From NCBI GenBank assembly GCA_964017045.1, contig OZ024807.1, positions 13,648,941-13,712,940 of the forward strand: a stretch of DNA of 64,000 nucleotides. The letters are read 5' to 3'. Source of the stretch: Omphiscola glabra (Eukaryota > Mollusca > Gastropoda > Lymnaeidae). A program made the position numbers and the translations under genes. Below are positions 45,267 to 57,784 of this stretch, in pieces. The notes beneath the pieces were generated by a model, which was given only the letters and a program-made list of their open reading frames with translations, was not told the DNA's origin and did no database searches. Position 1 is the stretch's first letter. Each line of letters begins with the position of its first letter.

Positions 45267-46622
45267 GACAAGATAAGTGACAAGATAAGCGATAGGATAA
45301 GGGACAAGATAAGCGACATAAGTGACCAGACAAGCGACAAGACAATCGACAAGACAAGCGACAAGACAATCGACAAGACAAGCGACAAGACAAGCGACAA
45401 GACAAGTGACAAGACAATCGACAAGACAAGCGACAAGATAATCGACAAGACAAGTGACAAGACAATCGACAAGACAATCGACAAGACAATCGACAAGACA
45501 AGCGACAAGACAAGTGACAAGACAATCGACAAGACAAGCGACAAGACAAGTGACAAGACAATCGACAAGACAAGCGACAAGACAAGTGACAAGACAATCG
45601 ACAAGACAAGTGACAAGACAAGTGACAAGACAAGTGACAAGACAAGCGACAAGACAAGCGACAAGACAAGTGACAAGACAATCGACAAGACAAGCGACAA
45701 GATAATCGACAAGACAAGTGACAAGACAATCGACAAGACAATCGACAAGACAATCGACAAGACAAGCGACAAGACAAGTGACAAGACAAGTGACAAGACA
45801 ATCGACAAGACAATCGACAAGACAAGTGACAAGACAAGTGACAAGACAAGTGACAAGACAAGCGACAAGACAAGTGACAAGACAATCGACAAGACAAGTG
45901 ACAAGACAAGTGACAAGACAAGTGACAAGACAATCGACAAGACAAGTGACAAGACAAGCGACAAGACAAGTGACAAGACAATCGACAAGACAATCGACAA
46001 GACAAGTGACAAGACAAGTGACAAGACAATCGACAAGACAATCGACAAGACAAGTGACAAGACAAGTGACAAGACAAGTGACAAGACAAGTGACAAGACA
46101 ATCGACAAGACAAGCGACAAGACAATCGACAAGACAAGTGACAAGACAATCGACAAGACAAGCGACAAGACAAGCGACAAGACAAGCGACAAGACAAGCG
46201 ACAAGACAAGTGACAAGACAAGTGACAAGACAAGTGACAAGACAAGTGACAAGACAAGTGACAAGACAAGTGACAAGACAAGTGACAAGACAAGTGACAA
46301 GACAAGTGACAAGACAAGCGACAAGACAAGTGACAAGACAAGTGACAAGACAATCGACAAGACAAGTGACAAGACAATCGACAAGACAAGCGACAAGACA
46401 AGTGACAAGACAATCGACAAGACAAGTGACAAGACAAGTGACAAGACAAGTGACAAGACAAGCGACAAGACAAGCGACAAGACAAGTGACAAGACAAGCG
46501 ACAAGATAAGCGACAAGACAAGCGACAAGACAAGTGACAAGACAAGTGACAAGACAAGTGACAAGACAAGTGACAAGACAAGTGACAAGACAATCGACAA
46601 GACAAGTGACAAGACAAGCGAC
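45267..46622. repeat. 12-bp minisatellite, ~113 copies, three unit variants
   Basis: The unit is ACAAGACAAGTG with the last four bases AGTG, AGCG or ATCG; the first few units are more diverged (GATAAG). A rare GATAATCG unit occurs at 45433 and again at 45697 within the same neighbouring order of variants, which shows an internal duplication of 22 units (264 bp). A 12-bp period leaves open frames of up to 499 codons on the - strand and 263 on the + strand; these are not genes. Confidence 0.97.
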
Positions 46623-47274
46623 TTGGTTTTCATTACATTAGTAGGTTTGTTGTTTTTAATCATCAAAAACCTTGCTTAATACAAAGTATAACGAACATGT
46701 TACACCAGTGACTCTATCGAAAGTATAACAAACATGTTATGCACATGGCTAATTGAGATTCACTGTCATCCTTCCCTTTTTAGCTCGGTCAGGTTGTCAC
46801 TATTAAATTTCGGAATGCAATGTTTAAATATCTGATCGTTACGCTATTTTATTTCATAAGTCTATTAAGGAAAACCAGACGATTTGTTTCGAATCTCAAT
46901 TAAACAGCTGGCAAAATCAACGTACTCTCCAACTCCAATTATGAGCAAATGCAAGGTTTAATTTGCGCACCAAGCGTGCAACCATATTAAACGTGTTCCA
47001 CTCCATATACAAAACAGTTTATATATTTAATTATATCCTTGTGTATAAATGCGAGTATTATAATTTTATAATTATAACGAAAAGAACACTACGTCATGTT
47101 ATTATGTTCCATGAATTTATTTGTCCGGAAATTGAGAACCTCGCGAGTCGGTGAGCACCAGCTGAGCCTCTTATGTGTGGACTGTATCTATGAATAAAAG
47201 GGGTGGGCTGGGTATGTCAGAATGATAAGATTGGCCTCGATGTTATGTGATACCCAAACCGAGTCAATAGCAGT
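46623..47274. other. Unassigned AT-rich stretch
   Basis: Contains two imperfect copies of AAAGTATAAC.AACATGTTA near 46683 and 46719. Nothing else recognised. Confidence 0.4.
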
Positions 47275-47765
47275 AACGTAGCAGGGTGAAAGACGATACC
47301 AGGATCCGGGCGAATGACGATACCAAGGCCGAGTAAACAACGATACCAGAGCCGGTTGAACAACTTTAACAGAGCAGAGTAAAAGACGATACCAGGATCC
47401 GGGCGAATGACGATACCAAAGCCGAGTAAACAGCGATACCAGAGCCGGTTGAACAACTTTAACAGAGCAGAGTAAAAGACGATACGAGAGCCGAATTAAC
47501 AGCAATACCACGGCCGAGGTGAGCAACCTTAACAACCTTACCACAGACGAGTGAAAAACGACACCAGGGCCGAACAATACCAGACCCAAATGAACAACGA
47601 TATCAGAGCCAAATGAACAACGATACCAGAGCCAAATGAACAACGATACCAGAGCCAAATGAACAAGATACTAGAGACTAATGAACAACGATACCAGAGC
47701 CGAATGAACAACGATACCAGAGCCGAATGAACAACGATACCAGAGCCGAATGAACAACGATACCA
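47275..47765. repeat. 23-bp minisatellite with a ~115-bp higher-order duplication
   Basis: The basic unit is ACGATACCAGAGCCGAATGA plus ACA. At about 47285-47480 a larger block containing CAGGATCCGGGCGAATGACG and AACTTTAACAGAGCAGAGTA is present twice. Confidence 0.9.
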
Positions 47766-48192
47766 GGATGATATGGTGAAATCTCCCACATCATAAATGC
47801 ACAAGAACAAGTACATAAAAGATAATATTCACCGGTATGTATGAGGTCCAAAACTCATGCATGTAAGAAGTCCAACACTCATATCTGTTCGAAAGTGAAT
47901 CACTATCAAAGAAGCACCCCCCTCCACCCACCCACACACTTTTTTCAAAGAGCTTAAAAAAATGAAATGTGTTGTCCCAATTCTTAGTGGATTAACTGAT
48001 GGCCACATACCTTTCACAATTTAACGCACCCAAATATTTGTTTTAATCAACGCTATATTATATTGAAATGTGACAAGACCCGTGTTGGCATCGCGAATAA
48101 ATAAGTCGCAACCAAGCTTATTCTCTTCAAAAAAATTCTATGTTACCCTTTTTAATCTGATGGATCGGAGCAGGGAGTGGGGGGGGGGCTTC

Positions 48193-48360
48193 CAGGCCTG
48201 GATTAACCAAAAGGCAAATATGGCACATGCCTTGGGCACCACAAGTCCTCAAGAAGAAAAAAAAATTGAACAAATTTGAACAAGATCAGGGGCCCCGGGC
48301 AGAAGGGGGCACCCATGTGGGTTTGTGCCTTGGGCACTAAAATGGCTTAATCCTGCTCTG
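48193..48360. mobile_element. Short copy of the hAT-type element of 1596..2000
   Basis: It starts CAGGCCTGGATTAACCA and ends TGGCTTAATCCTGCTCTG, and shares GATCAGGGGCCCCGGGCAGA and GCCTTGGGCAC with the first copy. About 240 bp of the AT-rich centre is missing. Flanking octamers GGGGCTTC and GGGACATC agree at six of eight positions, a possible decayed target duplication. Confidence 0.8.
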
Positions 48361-48721
48361 GGGACATCTCCTAAAAGTATCCGTCGCTGACTACAGATAT
48401 ATCCAATTACAAGAAATGAATACTGAATATCGCGTATGAATGTATACATAATTTTCTAGAGTGTACTTTAAACATCCGGCACTGATGCGCACGTTTAACA
48501 ATGCAAACTCGATGAATCTATTTCTTGTGACCTGATCACTTCCTCCTCACACTACATTCACAACAGAGTGCACTTCAAGAGGTGCAACCCATCTCGATAG
48601 CTCGTAAGTAAATGCTGAACATATTTTCATGTGTATTCCCGTTTAAGCATTTAAATTGTATTTTACACAAATCGGTCCAAATTGAGACTTAATTGAGCAA
48701 CAATATCAGATCGTTCTAATA

Positions 48722-49980
48722 GGTTGGGGCTACGACAACGGCCTGGTGTTATGACACTGACCTATGTGGCTACGACAATGGCCTGGTGTTGTGACACTGA
48801 CCTTTGGGGCTACGACAATGGCCTGGTGTTACGATACTGACCTATGGGGCTACGACAATGGCCTGGTGTTATGACACTGACCTATGGGGCTGCGACAATG
48901 GCCTGGTGTTGTGACACTGACCTATGGGGCTACGACAATGGCCTGGTGTATGACACTGACCTATGGGGCTACGACAATGGCCTGGTGTTATGACACTGAC
49001 CTTCGGGGCTACGACAATGGCCTGGTGTTGTGACACTGACCTATGGGGCTATGACAATGGCCTGGTGTTATGACACTGACCTATGGGGCTACGACAATGG
49101 CCTGGTGTTGTGACACTGACCTATGGGGTTACGACAATGGCTTGTTGTTATGACACTGACCTATGGGGCTACGACAATGGCCTGGTGTTATGACACTGAA
49201 CTATGGGGCTACGACAATGGTCTGGTGTTGTGACACTGACCTATGGGGTTACGACAATGGCCTGGTGTTATGACACTGACCTATGGGGTTACGAAAATGG
49301 CTTGTTGTTATGACACTGACCTTTGGGGCTACGACAATGGCCTGGTGTTATGACACTGACCTATGGGGTTACGACAATGGCCTGGTGTTATGACACTGAC
49401 CTATGGGGTTACGACAATGGCCTGGTGTTATGACACTGACCTATAGGGTTACGACAATGGCCTGGTGTTATGACACTGACCTATGGGGCTACGACAATGG
49501 CCTGGTGTTATGACACTGTCCTATGGGGTTACGACAATGGCCTGGTGTTATGACACTGACCTATGGGGCTACGACAATGGCCTGGTGTTATGACACTGAC
49601 CTATGGGGTTACGACAATGGCCTGGTGTTGTGACACTGACCTATGGGGTTACGACAATGGCCTGGTGTTATGACACTGACCTATGGGGCTACGACAATGA
49701 CCTGGTGTTGTGACACTGACCTATGGGGCTACGACAATGGCCTGGTGTTATGACACTGACCTATGGGGCTACGACAATGACCTGGTGTTGTGACACTGAC
49801 CTATGGGGCTACGACAATGGCCTGATGTTATGACACTGACCTATGAGGTTACGACAATGGCCTGGTGTGATGACACTGACCTATGGGGCTACGACAATGG
49901 CCTGATGTTATGACACTGACCTATGAGGTTACGACAATGGCCTGGTGTGATGACACTGACCTATGGGGCTACGACAACGA
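48722..49980. repeat. 40-bp minisatellite, ~31 copies
   Basis: Unit begins GGCTACGACAATGGCCTGGT and continues GTTATGACACTGACCTATG. GGCTAC/GGTTAC and TTATG/TTGTG variants alternate irregularly. Confidence 0.97.
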
Positions 49981-50215
49981 CCTGGTGTTACGACAATGAC
50001 CTGGTGTTGCAACACTAACCTGGGGTTACGACAATGACCTGGTGTTGCAACACTAACCTGGGGTTACGACAATGACCTGGTGTTGCAACACTAACCTGGG
50101 GTTACGACAATGACCTGGTGTTGCAACACTAACCTGGGGTTACGACAATGACCTGGTGTTGCAACACTAACCTGGGGCTATGACAATGGCCTGGTGTTGT
50201 AACACTAACCTCTGG
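49981..50215. repeat. 37-bp minisatellite derived from the 40-bp unit, ~6 copies
   Basis: Unit GGTTACGACAATGACCTGGT then GTTGCAACACTAACCTG: clearly related to the adjacent 40-bp unit but shortened, and separately homogenised. Confidence 0.95.
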
Positions 50216-50667
50216 TTGATTGTAAAAAACCCGAAGAGTTGTAAGAACTGCTATTAGCTAGGGTTATGTTTTTAACCCAACAGCTGGCGGGTGACGTCTG
50301 AGTGGATACTTAGCCCTCCAAGGTGATTCAAGGCACGAGTGATGATACTATAGTGCTCATAAATTAAAGCTAGGCACGCGTAATGATACTAGTGCTCATA
50401 AGGAAATGTCAACGCTAGCAGAGGGCTGGGATCCACAGAGTTTGTAGAACCCTGGAACGGTTTCATCAAATTTCTATTATTTTAAAAGGATAAAAAAAAA
50501 TTGTTTGGGAACTTGAACGATTTGTAACTCCCCCCCCCCTCCCCCCTGGAACGGATTAAATTTTGGAATCCGAAGCCCCATTGCAATGCAGAGCGTAGAC
50601 TTATGCTTGCAAAAAGTCGGTTGGGAAAAAAAAATAATAATATTAAACTGAAAACAAAAACAAGTGC
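50216..50667. other. Unassigned stretch
   Basis: Short duplications (AGGCACG...TAATGATACTA...GTGCTCATAA twice near 50330-50400) and a C run near 50529. No gene seen. Confidence 0.4.
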
Positions 50668-50990
50668 CGAAAAATGTGCTGCGCCTGCTACTAATGGACG
50701 TTGTGGGCATCAACCGGCGAAAAATGTGCTGTGCCTGCTACTAATGGACGTTGTGGGCATCAACCGGCGAAAAATGTGCTGTGCCTGCTACTAATGGACG
50801 TTGTGGGCATCAACCGGCGAAAAATGTGCTGTGCCTGCTACTAATGGACGTTGTGGGCATCAACCGGCGAAAAATGTGCTGTGCCTGCTACTAATGGACG
50901 TTGTGGGCATCAACCGGCGAAAAATGTGCTGAGCCTGCTACTAGTGGAAGTTGTGGGCATCAACCGGCGAAAAATTTGTGCTAGATAAAA
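50668..50990. repeat. 50-bp minisatellite, ~6.4 copies
   Basis: Unit begins GAAAAATGTGCTGTGCCTGC and contains TAATGGACGTTGTGGGCATC. Almost identical copies, so a recent expansion. Confidence 0.97.
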
Positions 50991-51930
50991 TTAGCACGCA
51001 AAGACGTCATTCTCTGGTCTATATAGCTATTAATAGAATGTAGGGCAGCTGAGGCCATGGGAATATAAGTAAACAGCATCTCTTCCAGATGTAAGACCCG
51101 GATAAAGGGGAAAAGAAAGCATCCCCAGGGAAAAAAATTGTCGTGGAAATTTTGTGTGTGGGGGGTGTGGGGGGGTAGATGTGCGGAAATGACTGGCGAA
51201 GGGGTTACGGTTCCAACACGGGTGTGGGGGGGGGGGGTGTGAAAGAAGTTGTACATGGGTTTTAAAGAACTTCTACAGAGTCGTTAGAGAAGTTATACTG
51301 AGCTGTTAGAGAATTAACTTTCACAGGGATGTTATAAAAGTAGTTTTAAAAAGTTGTGTTGAAGGAGCTGTATAGGGGTGTAAAAAAAGCTGTAAATGGT
51401 TTTGTTAAAGAAATTGTAGGGGAGTGTTACGGAGGCTGAACAGGGACGTTAAATGAAGTTGTACTGCGGTAAATCGTGAAAGTAAAGGGGGGTAAATAGA
51501 GATAGTGCAGGTGAAAATGCCGGAATATTTCACAATATTTAGACTTTCTGAGATCTGCAGAGAAAAGTTGTAGAGTCTGGATACAAAGGTTTCTTATTTG
51601 TGGAGGGTTTAGGGGATCTGGGTTTGGGGGCGGGGGGAGGGGGGTAACAATAAAAAAATTTTTATGTGAGTTCAATTGTTAAGTGAGTTCCATTGTTAAG
51701 TGAGTTCCATTGTTAAGTGATTTCAATCGTTATGTGAGTTCAATTGGCAGAAGTGTACTTATTTGGAACATGACTGCAAACTTTCCTTAAGAGGTTTACG
51801 CCTCATTAGCCAGCATTTCAACTATATCTAGACTAATCCAAGGCAGAAATGAGCTTTGCGTGAGGTTTTGTATATGCAATAAAACATGTTCAGGTTGTTT
51901 CTCGCCTAGATCACTGACTGATGTAGACAT
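50991..51930. other. Unassigned stretch with degenerate GT-rich repeats
   Basis: From about 51240 to 51460 a degenerate pattern (GTTAAAGAAGTTGTA-like) recurs. G-rich tracts occur near 51160, 51228 and 51625. A 17-bp array is listed separately. No gene seen. Confidence 0.45.
51666..51747. repeat. 17-bp tandem repeat, ~5 copies
   Basis: Unit GTGAGTTCCATTGTTAA. Confidence 0.88.
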
Positions 51931-52288
51931 GGTGTGCCGATTCGGTGGTAGGATGTGCCATTTCGGTGGTAGGATGTGCCGATTCGGTGGTAGGATGTGC
52001 CGATTCGGTGGTAGGATGTGCCATTTCGGTGGTAGGATGTGCCATTTCGGTGGTAGGATGTGCCGATTCGGTGGTAGGATGTGCCGATTCGGTGGTAGGA
52101 TGTGCCGATTCGGTGGTAGGATGTGCCGATTCGGTGGTAGGATGTGCCGATTCGGTGGTAGGATGTGCCATTTCGGTGGTAGGATGTGCAGAGTCGGTGG
52201 CAGGGTGTGCCATTTCGGTGGTAGGTTGTCTCCATTCGGTGGTAGGATTTGTCGATTCGGTAGTAGGATTTGTCGATTCGGTGGTGCC
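51931..52288. repeat. 21-bp minisatellite, ~17 copies
   Basis: Unit GGTAGGATGTGCCGATTCGG plus T, with CGATT/CATTT variants. With a seven-codon period, frames are open on both strands (Arg/Met/Cys/Gly and His/Pro/Thr types); these are artefacts. Confidence 0.96.
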
Positions 52289-52650
52289 ATGTCAGTAAAT
52301 AAGTACCCGAATAAAAACATCGTTTCCTTTAGAAAACGTCTGACCACAGAATCAAAGACACATCACGTGAAGGCCTGCGCCTTTTACATCATGCCGAAAC
52401 CAATCATTAATATAACCACAAAAATACCCCAATTTGTTTTTTATTCGGATTTAATCAGGAGTTTCAAGAAAAAAAAGATCCTAACGTGCAATCGCTAGTA
52501 TCGAGTTTTGTAACAAGTGACTAAAGATGTGGTGAAAAATTGGTCTGAAGTTACGTTAAAATATATTTTTTTAAATAGTGACAGAAAATGTATTTGAATT
52601 CCAATATTTAAAGTGTCAAAACTGAATAAAGAACAAACAAGCATATCAGC

Positions 52651-53116
52651 CAATGTGAATAGTGCAATGCCAATGTGAATAGTGCAACGCCAATGTGAAT
52701 AGTGCAATGCCAATGTGAATAGTGCAATACCAATGTGAATAGTGCAATGCCAATGTGAATAGTGCAATGCCAATGTGAATGGTGCAATGCCAATGTGAAT
52801 AGTGCAATGCCAATGTGAATAGTGTAATGCCAATGTGAATAGTGCAATGCCAATGTGAATAGTGCAATTCCAATGTGAATAGTGCAATGCCAATGTGAAT
52901 AGTGCAATGCCAATGTGAATAATGCAATGCCAATGTGAATAGTGCAATGCCAATGTGAATGGTGCAATGCCAATGTGAATAGTGCAATGCCAATGTGAAT
53001 AGTGCAATGCCAATGTGAATAGTGCAATGCCAATGTGAATAGTGCAATGCCAATGTGAATAGTGCAACGCCAATGTGAATAGTGCAATGCCAATGTGAAT
53101 AGTGCAATGCCAATGC
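52651..53116. repeat. 20-bp minisatellite, ~23 copies
   Basis: Unit GCCAATGTGAATAGTGCAAT, very homogeneous. Its complement stays open in all three frames, giving overlapping His/Tyr/Ile-rich spurious frames. Confidence 0.97.
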
Positions 53117-53464
53117 TACGTCTGAAAAGATACGAGTATCTCGCTGCTAACACTTACATACCACACATGCTAAATTTAGATACACGCTGTTCTGTGTTAG
53201 TCAGGAATACATCATAGGTATTTGTTATGTCTAATAGAAGATACAAAACAATGAAGGAACGTGAGGTGAGGTTGGGGGGGGGGCGAATGTTGGAAATATT
53301 ACCCACAGAGAAAATTCAGTTCTGATACAACAGACTGATGATTTGTACATCCAACACACAGAGGAGAAATGAACCAGCTCTCGGCCAACAATATCAGATC
53401 CTGAGTCATTAGTTGTGGATGCCGGCCAAAATAACGGAGAGGAACAAAAGTGGGGAGGAGCGTT

Positions 53465-53535
53465 TGCGTGGTTATTGGAGGGCTGGTTGGTGATTGGAAG
53501 GATGGTTGGTGATTGGAAGGATGGTTGAAATGAAA
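53465..53535. repeat. 19-bp tandem repeat, ~3 copies
   Basis: GGATGGTTGGTGATTGGAA repeated, with a first diverged copy. Confidence 0.8.
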
Positions 53536-53689
53536 CGAATGGTGGTGGTAGGATGGTGATAGAAATGACATGGCGTTGTTTAAAGGGGGAAAGTTATTAA
53601 ATATGAATCTTGAAGCAGGCAAACGGGTAATAAGATGGAAGCAAAAGAAAAAACGGAATTTAGAAAAGGAGGAATGGAGAAAGTGGGGA

Positions 53690-53965
53690 GGGTGGAATGA
53701 AGAGAGGAAATAGAAAGGAAGGAATGAAAGGAGGAAGTAGGGAGGAAGGATTGAAGGGAGGAAGTAGGGAGGAAAGATTGAAGGGAGTAATGGATGAAGG
53801 GAGGAAATGAGAAAGTAGTGAAGAGGGGAAGTAGCGAGGAAGGAATGAAGAGAGGAATGGATGAAGGGGGGTAAGGATGAAGGAATGAAGTGGGGAAAAG
53901 AGGAATGGAGGAAAGGACGAAGGGAGAAAAGAAGGGAGAGAGGGTGGAAAGAAAGAACCAACGCA
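53690..53965. repeat. Purine-rich degenerate minisatellite
   Basis: The + strand is almost all G and A, with recurring GAAGGAATGAA and GGGAGGAAGTAGG. The complement gives long Ser/Pro/Phe/Leu-rich spurious frames. Confidence 0.85.
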
Positions 53966-54474
53966 TGAAAGTCAGCAAGGTGTAAAAGACATAGAGCATC
54001 GTTTACTGGAAGGAAAGTACCCCAGTTACCTGCAATAAGACACGATGCTGACGCCAGGAGCACGCGTTAATGGGGTTACGTCCCTGCCATACTTGCTAAA
54101 AATAGAACACCAGCACGTTAAGGTGAGGGAGACCCGTTGTCTGGAGAGCTTTGTGTAACAAATGTATCAATTTAACTAAAAAACTAAAAAAGTGCGCAAT
54201 GGAGGATATCATAAAGCTGCGTTATGTAACAAAGTTTATGTCTACAGATTCAGACCTACGGCAAAATGATCCAATTATATGAATTGGAATCAACCTATTT
54301 TACCGAGGACAACAATTAATTAAGCGGCTGCCTTTACTCATGAACATTCCAAATGTATTTTAGACGTTTCATCCGGATGTGAAACAAAAAGTAACTTCGC
54401 AACTTTGCTTGCGAGTCGAAAGAAAGATCGCGAGAGAACGTGAGAGAACGTGAGAGAAAGGGAGAGAAAGGGGA

Positions 54475-54600
54475 AGAAAGTGACAGACGTAGTCTGATAG
54501 CTTATGTCTTACAGGACTTGAACTCAAGGTGCATTGACCCATGTTCACGGCAATGAATTCCCTCAACAGCTTAATAGCCCTTTGTGGCATGCAGAACAGT
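54475..54600 (-). mobile_element. Possible tRNA-derived SINE or tRNA pseudogene
   Basis: On the - strand a segment with TTAAGCTGTTGAGGGA (A-box-like) is followed about 40 nt later by GAGTTCAAGTCCTG (B-box-like), then a pyrimidine-rich tail (TCTCTCACG repeats). No proper cloverleaf can be folded by eye. Confidence 0.3.
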
Positions 54601-54953
54601 AGCCCAATCTCTTGGTTTGGCTAAGGCGCCGTATGCATAGAAAGTTAGCAACGTGTGGCTCTCCTTAAATTTTTTTCCCTATCACATCATTTTCCACATA
54701 TTTAAGGTGCTAAATTTTTATTGCTGTTTTACTGTCCCACGGCCTCGCTCTAAGGTCAGTCACAACAGCGGCGTTATATCCGTATCATACATATTTCTAG
54801 GGTAAACTTGTCTGTACACCGATTTGGCTTTTGGTTGATCACTTCATCTTTATGAACACCCGCACAATTGAACCATCAAGCCTGGCTCTCAGTCTATCAA
54901 CATAAATATGGACACTATGGAACCTTCAAACATGGCTCTCAGTCTGTCAGTGT

Positions 54954-55073
54954 AAACTACTACAAATGACATCCGAAAAGCATTAGTCAAAATGGACCCG
55001 TACACGCAGCGCCGCCATTCGCACCCGGGTACCATTAAGCTCAATGCTATTCGAATGTCATTTGTGGTAGTTT
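54954..55073. repeat. 31-bp imperfect inverted repeat, 58-bp loop
   Basis: 54954..54984 (AAACTACTACAAATGACATC...) and 55043..55073 are reverse complements with three mismatches. It could be a MITE fragment or a stem-loop. Confidence 0.75.
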
Positions 55074-57212
55074 ATTTTAGTAAAACTGAAGAATTAACAT
55101 TTCAAACGTATAGAACATTCAATTATCTTTCATTTGATACCTCATTTGGTCTTACAAACCCAACAATAATATTTTAAATCGTTTTTTAATCCCAACCTCT
55201 CAATTCTGGTACCCGTGTACCTATAGCCACTTCGTACTTTAAATAAATCCACGCACTTCCGGTTTTATTAGAACCGCCGTCTGATCCAGGACAAAGTTAC
55301 CGAGATAACTCTATTGGAAGATAACTCTATTGGGAGATAGCTCTGTTTGGGTTAAGCCGTGACATTTTCAAAACATCGCTATTAACAATGGCAATGGAGG
55401 ACAATCATTTGTGTTATTACCCCTTGACCTTTCGTTCTTGATCTGTCGTTTCATTTGTTCTTAACAAGGACGCCGTTCTACCTTCTTTTTATTTTTTTTC
55501 ATCTTTTACATTAACTACGCTTTCGTTCGTGGCTGGCTGGAAAACAAAAATCTCCGGACGGCTAATTGACCCACTTCCCGTCAACCTATCGAGCGGAAAC
55601 TTGGCGCGTAGCCTCGTTGCCGCTGACAACATAATCTGTCAAATTATACCGCCCCACCGCCTAACCTCAACCCCCAAAACTAAGTTTTTCCTGTCTTTCA
55701 AGGGGAAGATGAAGGAAATAGGCTGAAACCGAGTTGAGAAAATAAAAAATTCCCGATAAATGCACTAAATGAATTATTTATTTTTTTAATCGCAAGTGCG
55801 TTTGGTGCGTAATATTTTCTGTTTTTTTTTTTTTTTTTTTTTTTGAAAAATAATTGGTGAAATAAATCTGCGGTGTAAAAGCGGGTGGGCTATTAGAATA
55901 TTACTTTAGTTCAGGGGCGTGAAAAAAATGCGGAAAAGGGGTAGGTATTCTTATAAGGTGCGTTACTTGTATGCAATTTTGTTGTTTGTTTAATCTTCAG
56001 CCCCACCCCCATTATTCGATATTAAATTTTATAAAGTATTTGCACGAAAAAACTTTGATGTTAGGAGTCGTTTATTTATTGGGTAAAACCTTGCTGATTT
56101 TACTTTGGTTAAAAAACAAAATTCGATGTTTTGTTGTTTTTTTTAATTTATTTATTTAATTCGAATGATGAAAGCAAACATGTTCGCTAACTTCAACTCT
56201 CCACACCGCATTGAACACGAGACTGAGCTTTTCAAGCGGGGGGTCCATGGACCGCAGCATGGGGAACACTGTCTGAACAATAAATGACCCCCATCGCATC
56301 TATTCTTTTAATATCTCGACCTGATTCACACAATCGTATACCCTCACACTTACTACCACAACCTCCTCCCCCCCCCCCCAAGGGGAGAGGGGGCAGTATC
56401 CGGATTACACATCTTCAACATTTGACATTTGACTGGCCACGCCCACTAGACGCCATGGCCGCGAAGAACAACGCACGTGTACAATGGGAGTAAGCACGTG
56501 TGATTACCTGGGCGCCTTACCTGAGCCCTATAATTACCTTCCACGCCAGGTTAAGTGTGAGGAACACCGGGAGGAGGTGGGTATAAAGAAGAAAGAAGGA
56601 AAAAAAAAGGGGGGGGGGAGTCAATTACAGACCAGACCTCTGATCTTTTAGTGAGCTTAAGTTAACCGCTAAGGAAGATGATTCCGTTTATAAGTTAGAT
56701 TTAGTAGCTATAAAATGAATTGGACGTAAGGCGCCGGCCTTATTTTTCATGGATAAAGTGAAAATGTTAGGTCAAGTCGGACCAAGTTGTAACGAATTCT
56801 TGGAGTGATTGAGCAGAAGTATGGTTGAATACACGACATGTGCAGGGCTGGGACTGCAAGGTTGGGACAGCAAGGATTGCACAGCAGGTTGGGGCTGAAA
56901 GGGTGGGACAGCATGAGTGGGACAGCAGGGGTGGGACTGCATTGGTAGCGCAGCAGGTCTGAATAAAGGTGGCGAGATGACATGTTTTTGTTCATCTTGA
57001 TTGAACAAAGCCATATCACATCCATCCTTGTTTACTCTCAGTGTGATCATAGGGTCCATATTAGACCAAAGAGCCTCTTCCCCCCCCCGCCCCGGGGGGG
57101 CGTGACCTTCTCATGATAGATGCTATTATTATGCCATACTCACTCTCCTCGACATCCCGTAGCGCCCCCAGTAGGGCTAAAGGGCGGCTTAGGCAAATTG
57201 TTTGTCGTCGCT

Positions 57213-57247
57213 ATCACTCTCTCTCTCTCTCTCTCTCACTCTCTCTT
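57213..57247. repeat. (CT)n microsatellite
   Basis: An almost perfect CT run. Confidence 0.92.
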
Positions 57248-57784
57248 TCACAAATTAATGTACTTAAACTTACATATTGTATATACACATTTAATCAGTG
57301 AGTATATTTTCTTTAAAAATGTTTTTTAAAAATACATTAAAAAATGTAATTCAGTTTATCACCTACAATTTTGATATTTTTTACTAAACCTAAAATATGT
57401 AAAATATGATTAACATAACAAAGTATTTTAATGATTCAGTACCTGTACTTTTTGTTTGCACAGAATTGGCAATAAAAACTCTGAAAAAAATCAGTTTCAA
57501 TCCCATACCAATCTGTATAGTTATATCGTTACCCATACCCATATTAAAGATATTCGCGCTGTTTCATTAACTATTTGCCTTAACTCACATAATGTTTAAT
57601 AAAGGAAACGCGCTTTTTTGGGTATTTGATTCTATAAAGCGGATATTGCAAATAACAAGATATCATAATAGATGGCGTGGATGGGTTGAATATGCAATTG
57701 TTTTTGTCTTGTCTCTATACAGCTGTTCTTTATTACATAAATGTATTTTATGTTATTGTCAAGATTATGTCTCTTTTGCTAATA

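Noticed and set aside
45167..46666. Open frames of 499 and 456 codons on the - strand and 263 on the + strand
   Set aside because: They are translations of the 12-bp array (Leu-Ser-Leu-Val, Cys-His-Leu-Ser and Thr-Arg-Gln types). A period divisible by three keeps frames open without selection.
52495..53153. Three overlapping - strand frames rich in His, Tyr and Ile
   Set aside because: All three frames of one 20-bp array are open with near-identical peptide repeats, which shows repetition and not coding.
53299..54063. 254-codon Ser/Pro/Phe-rich - strand frame
   Set aside because: Complement of a purine-rich degenerate repeat; no domain or signal recognised.
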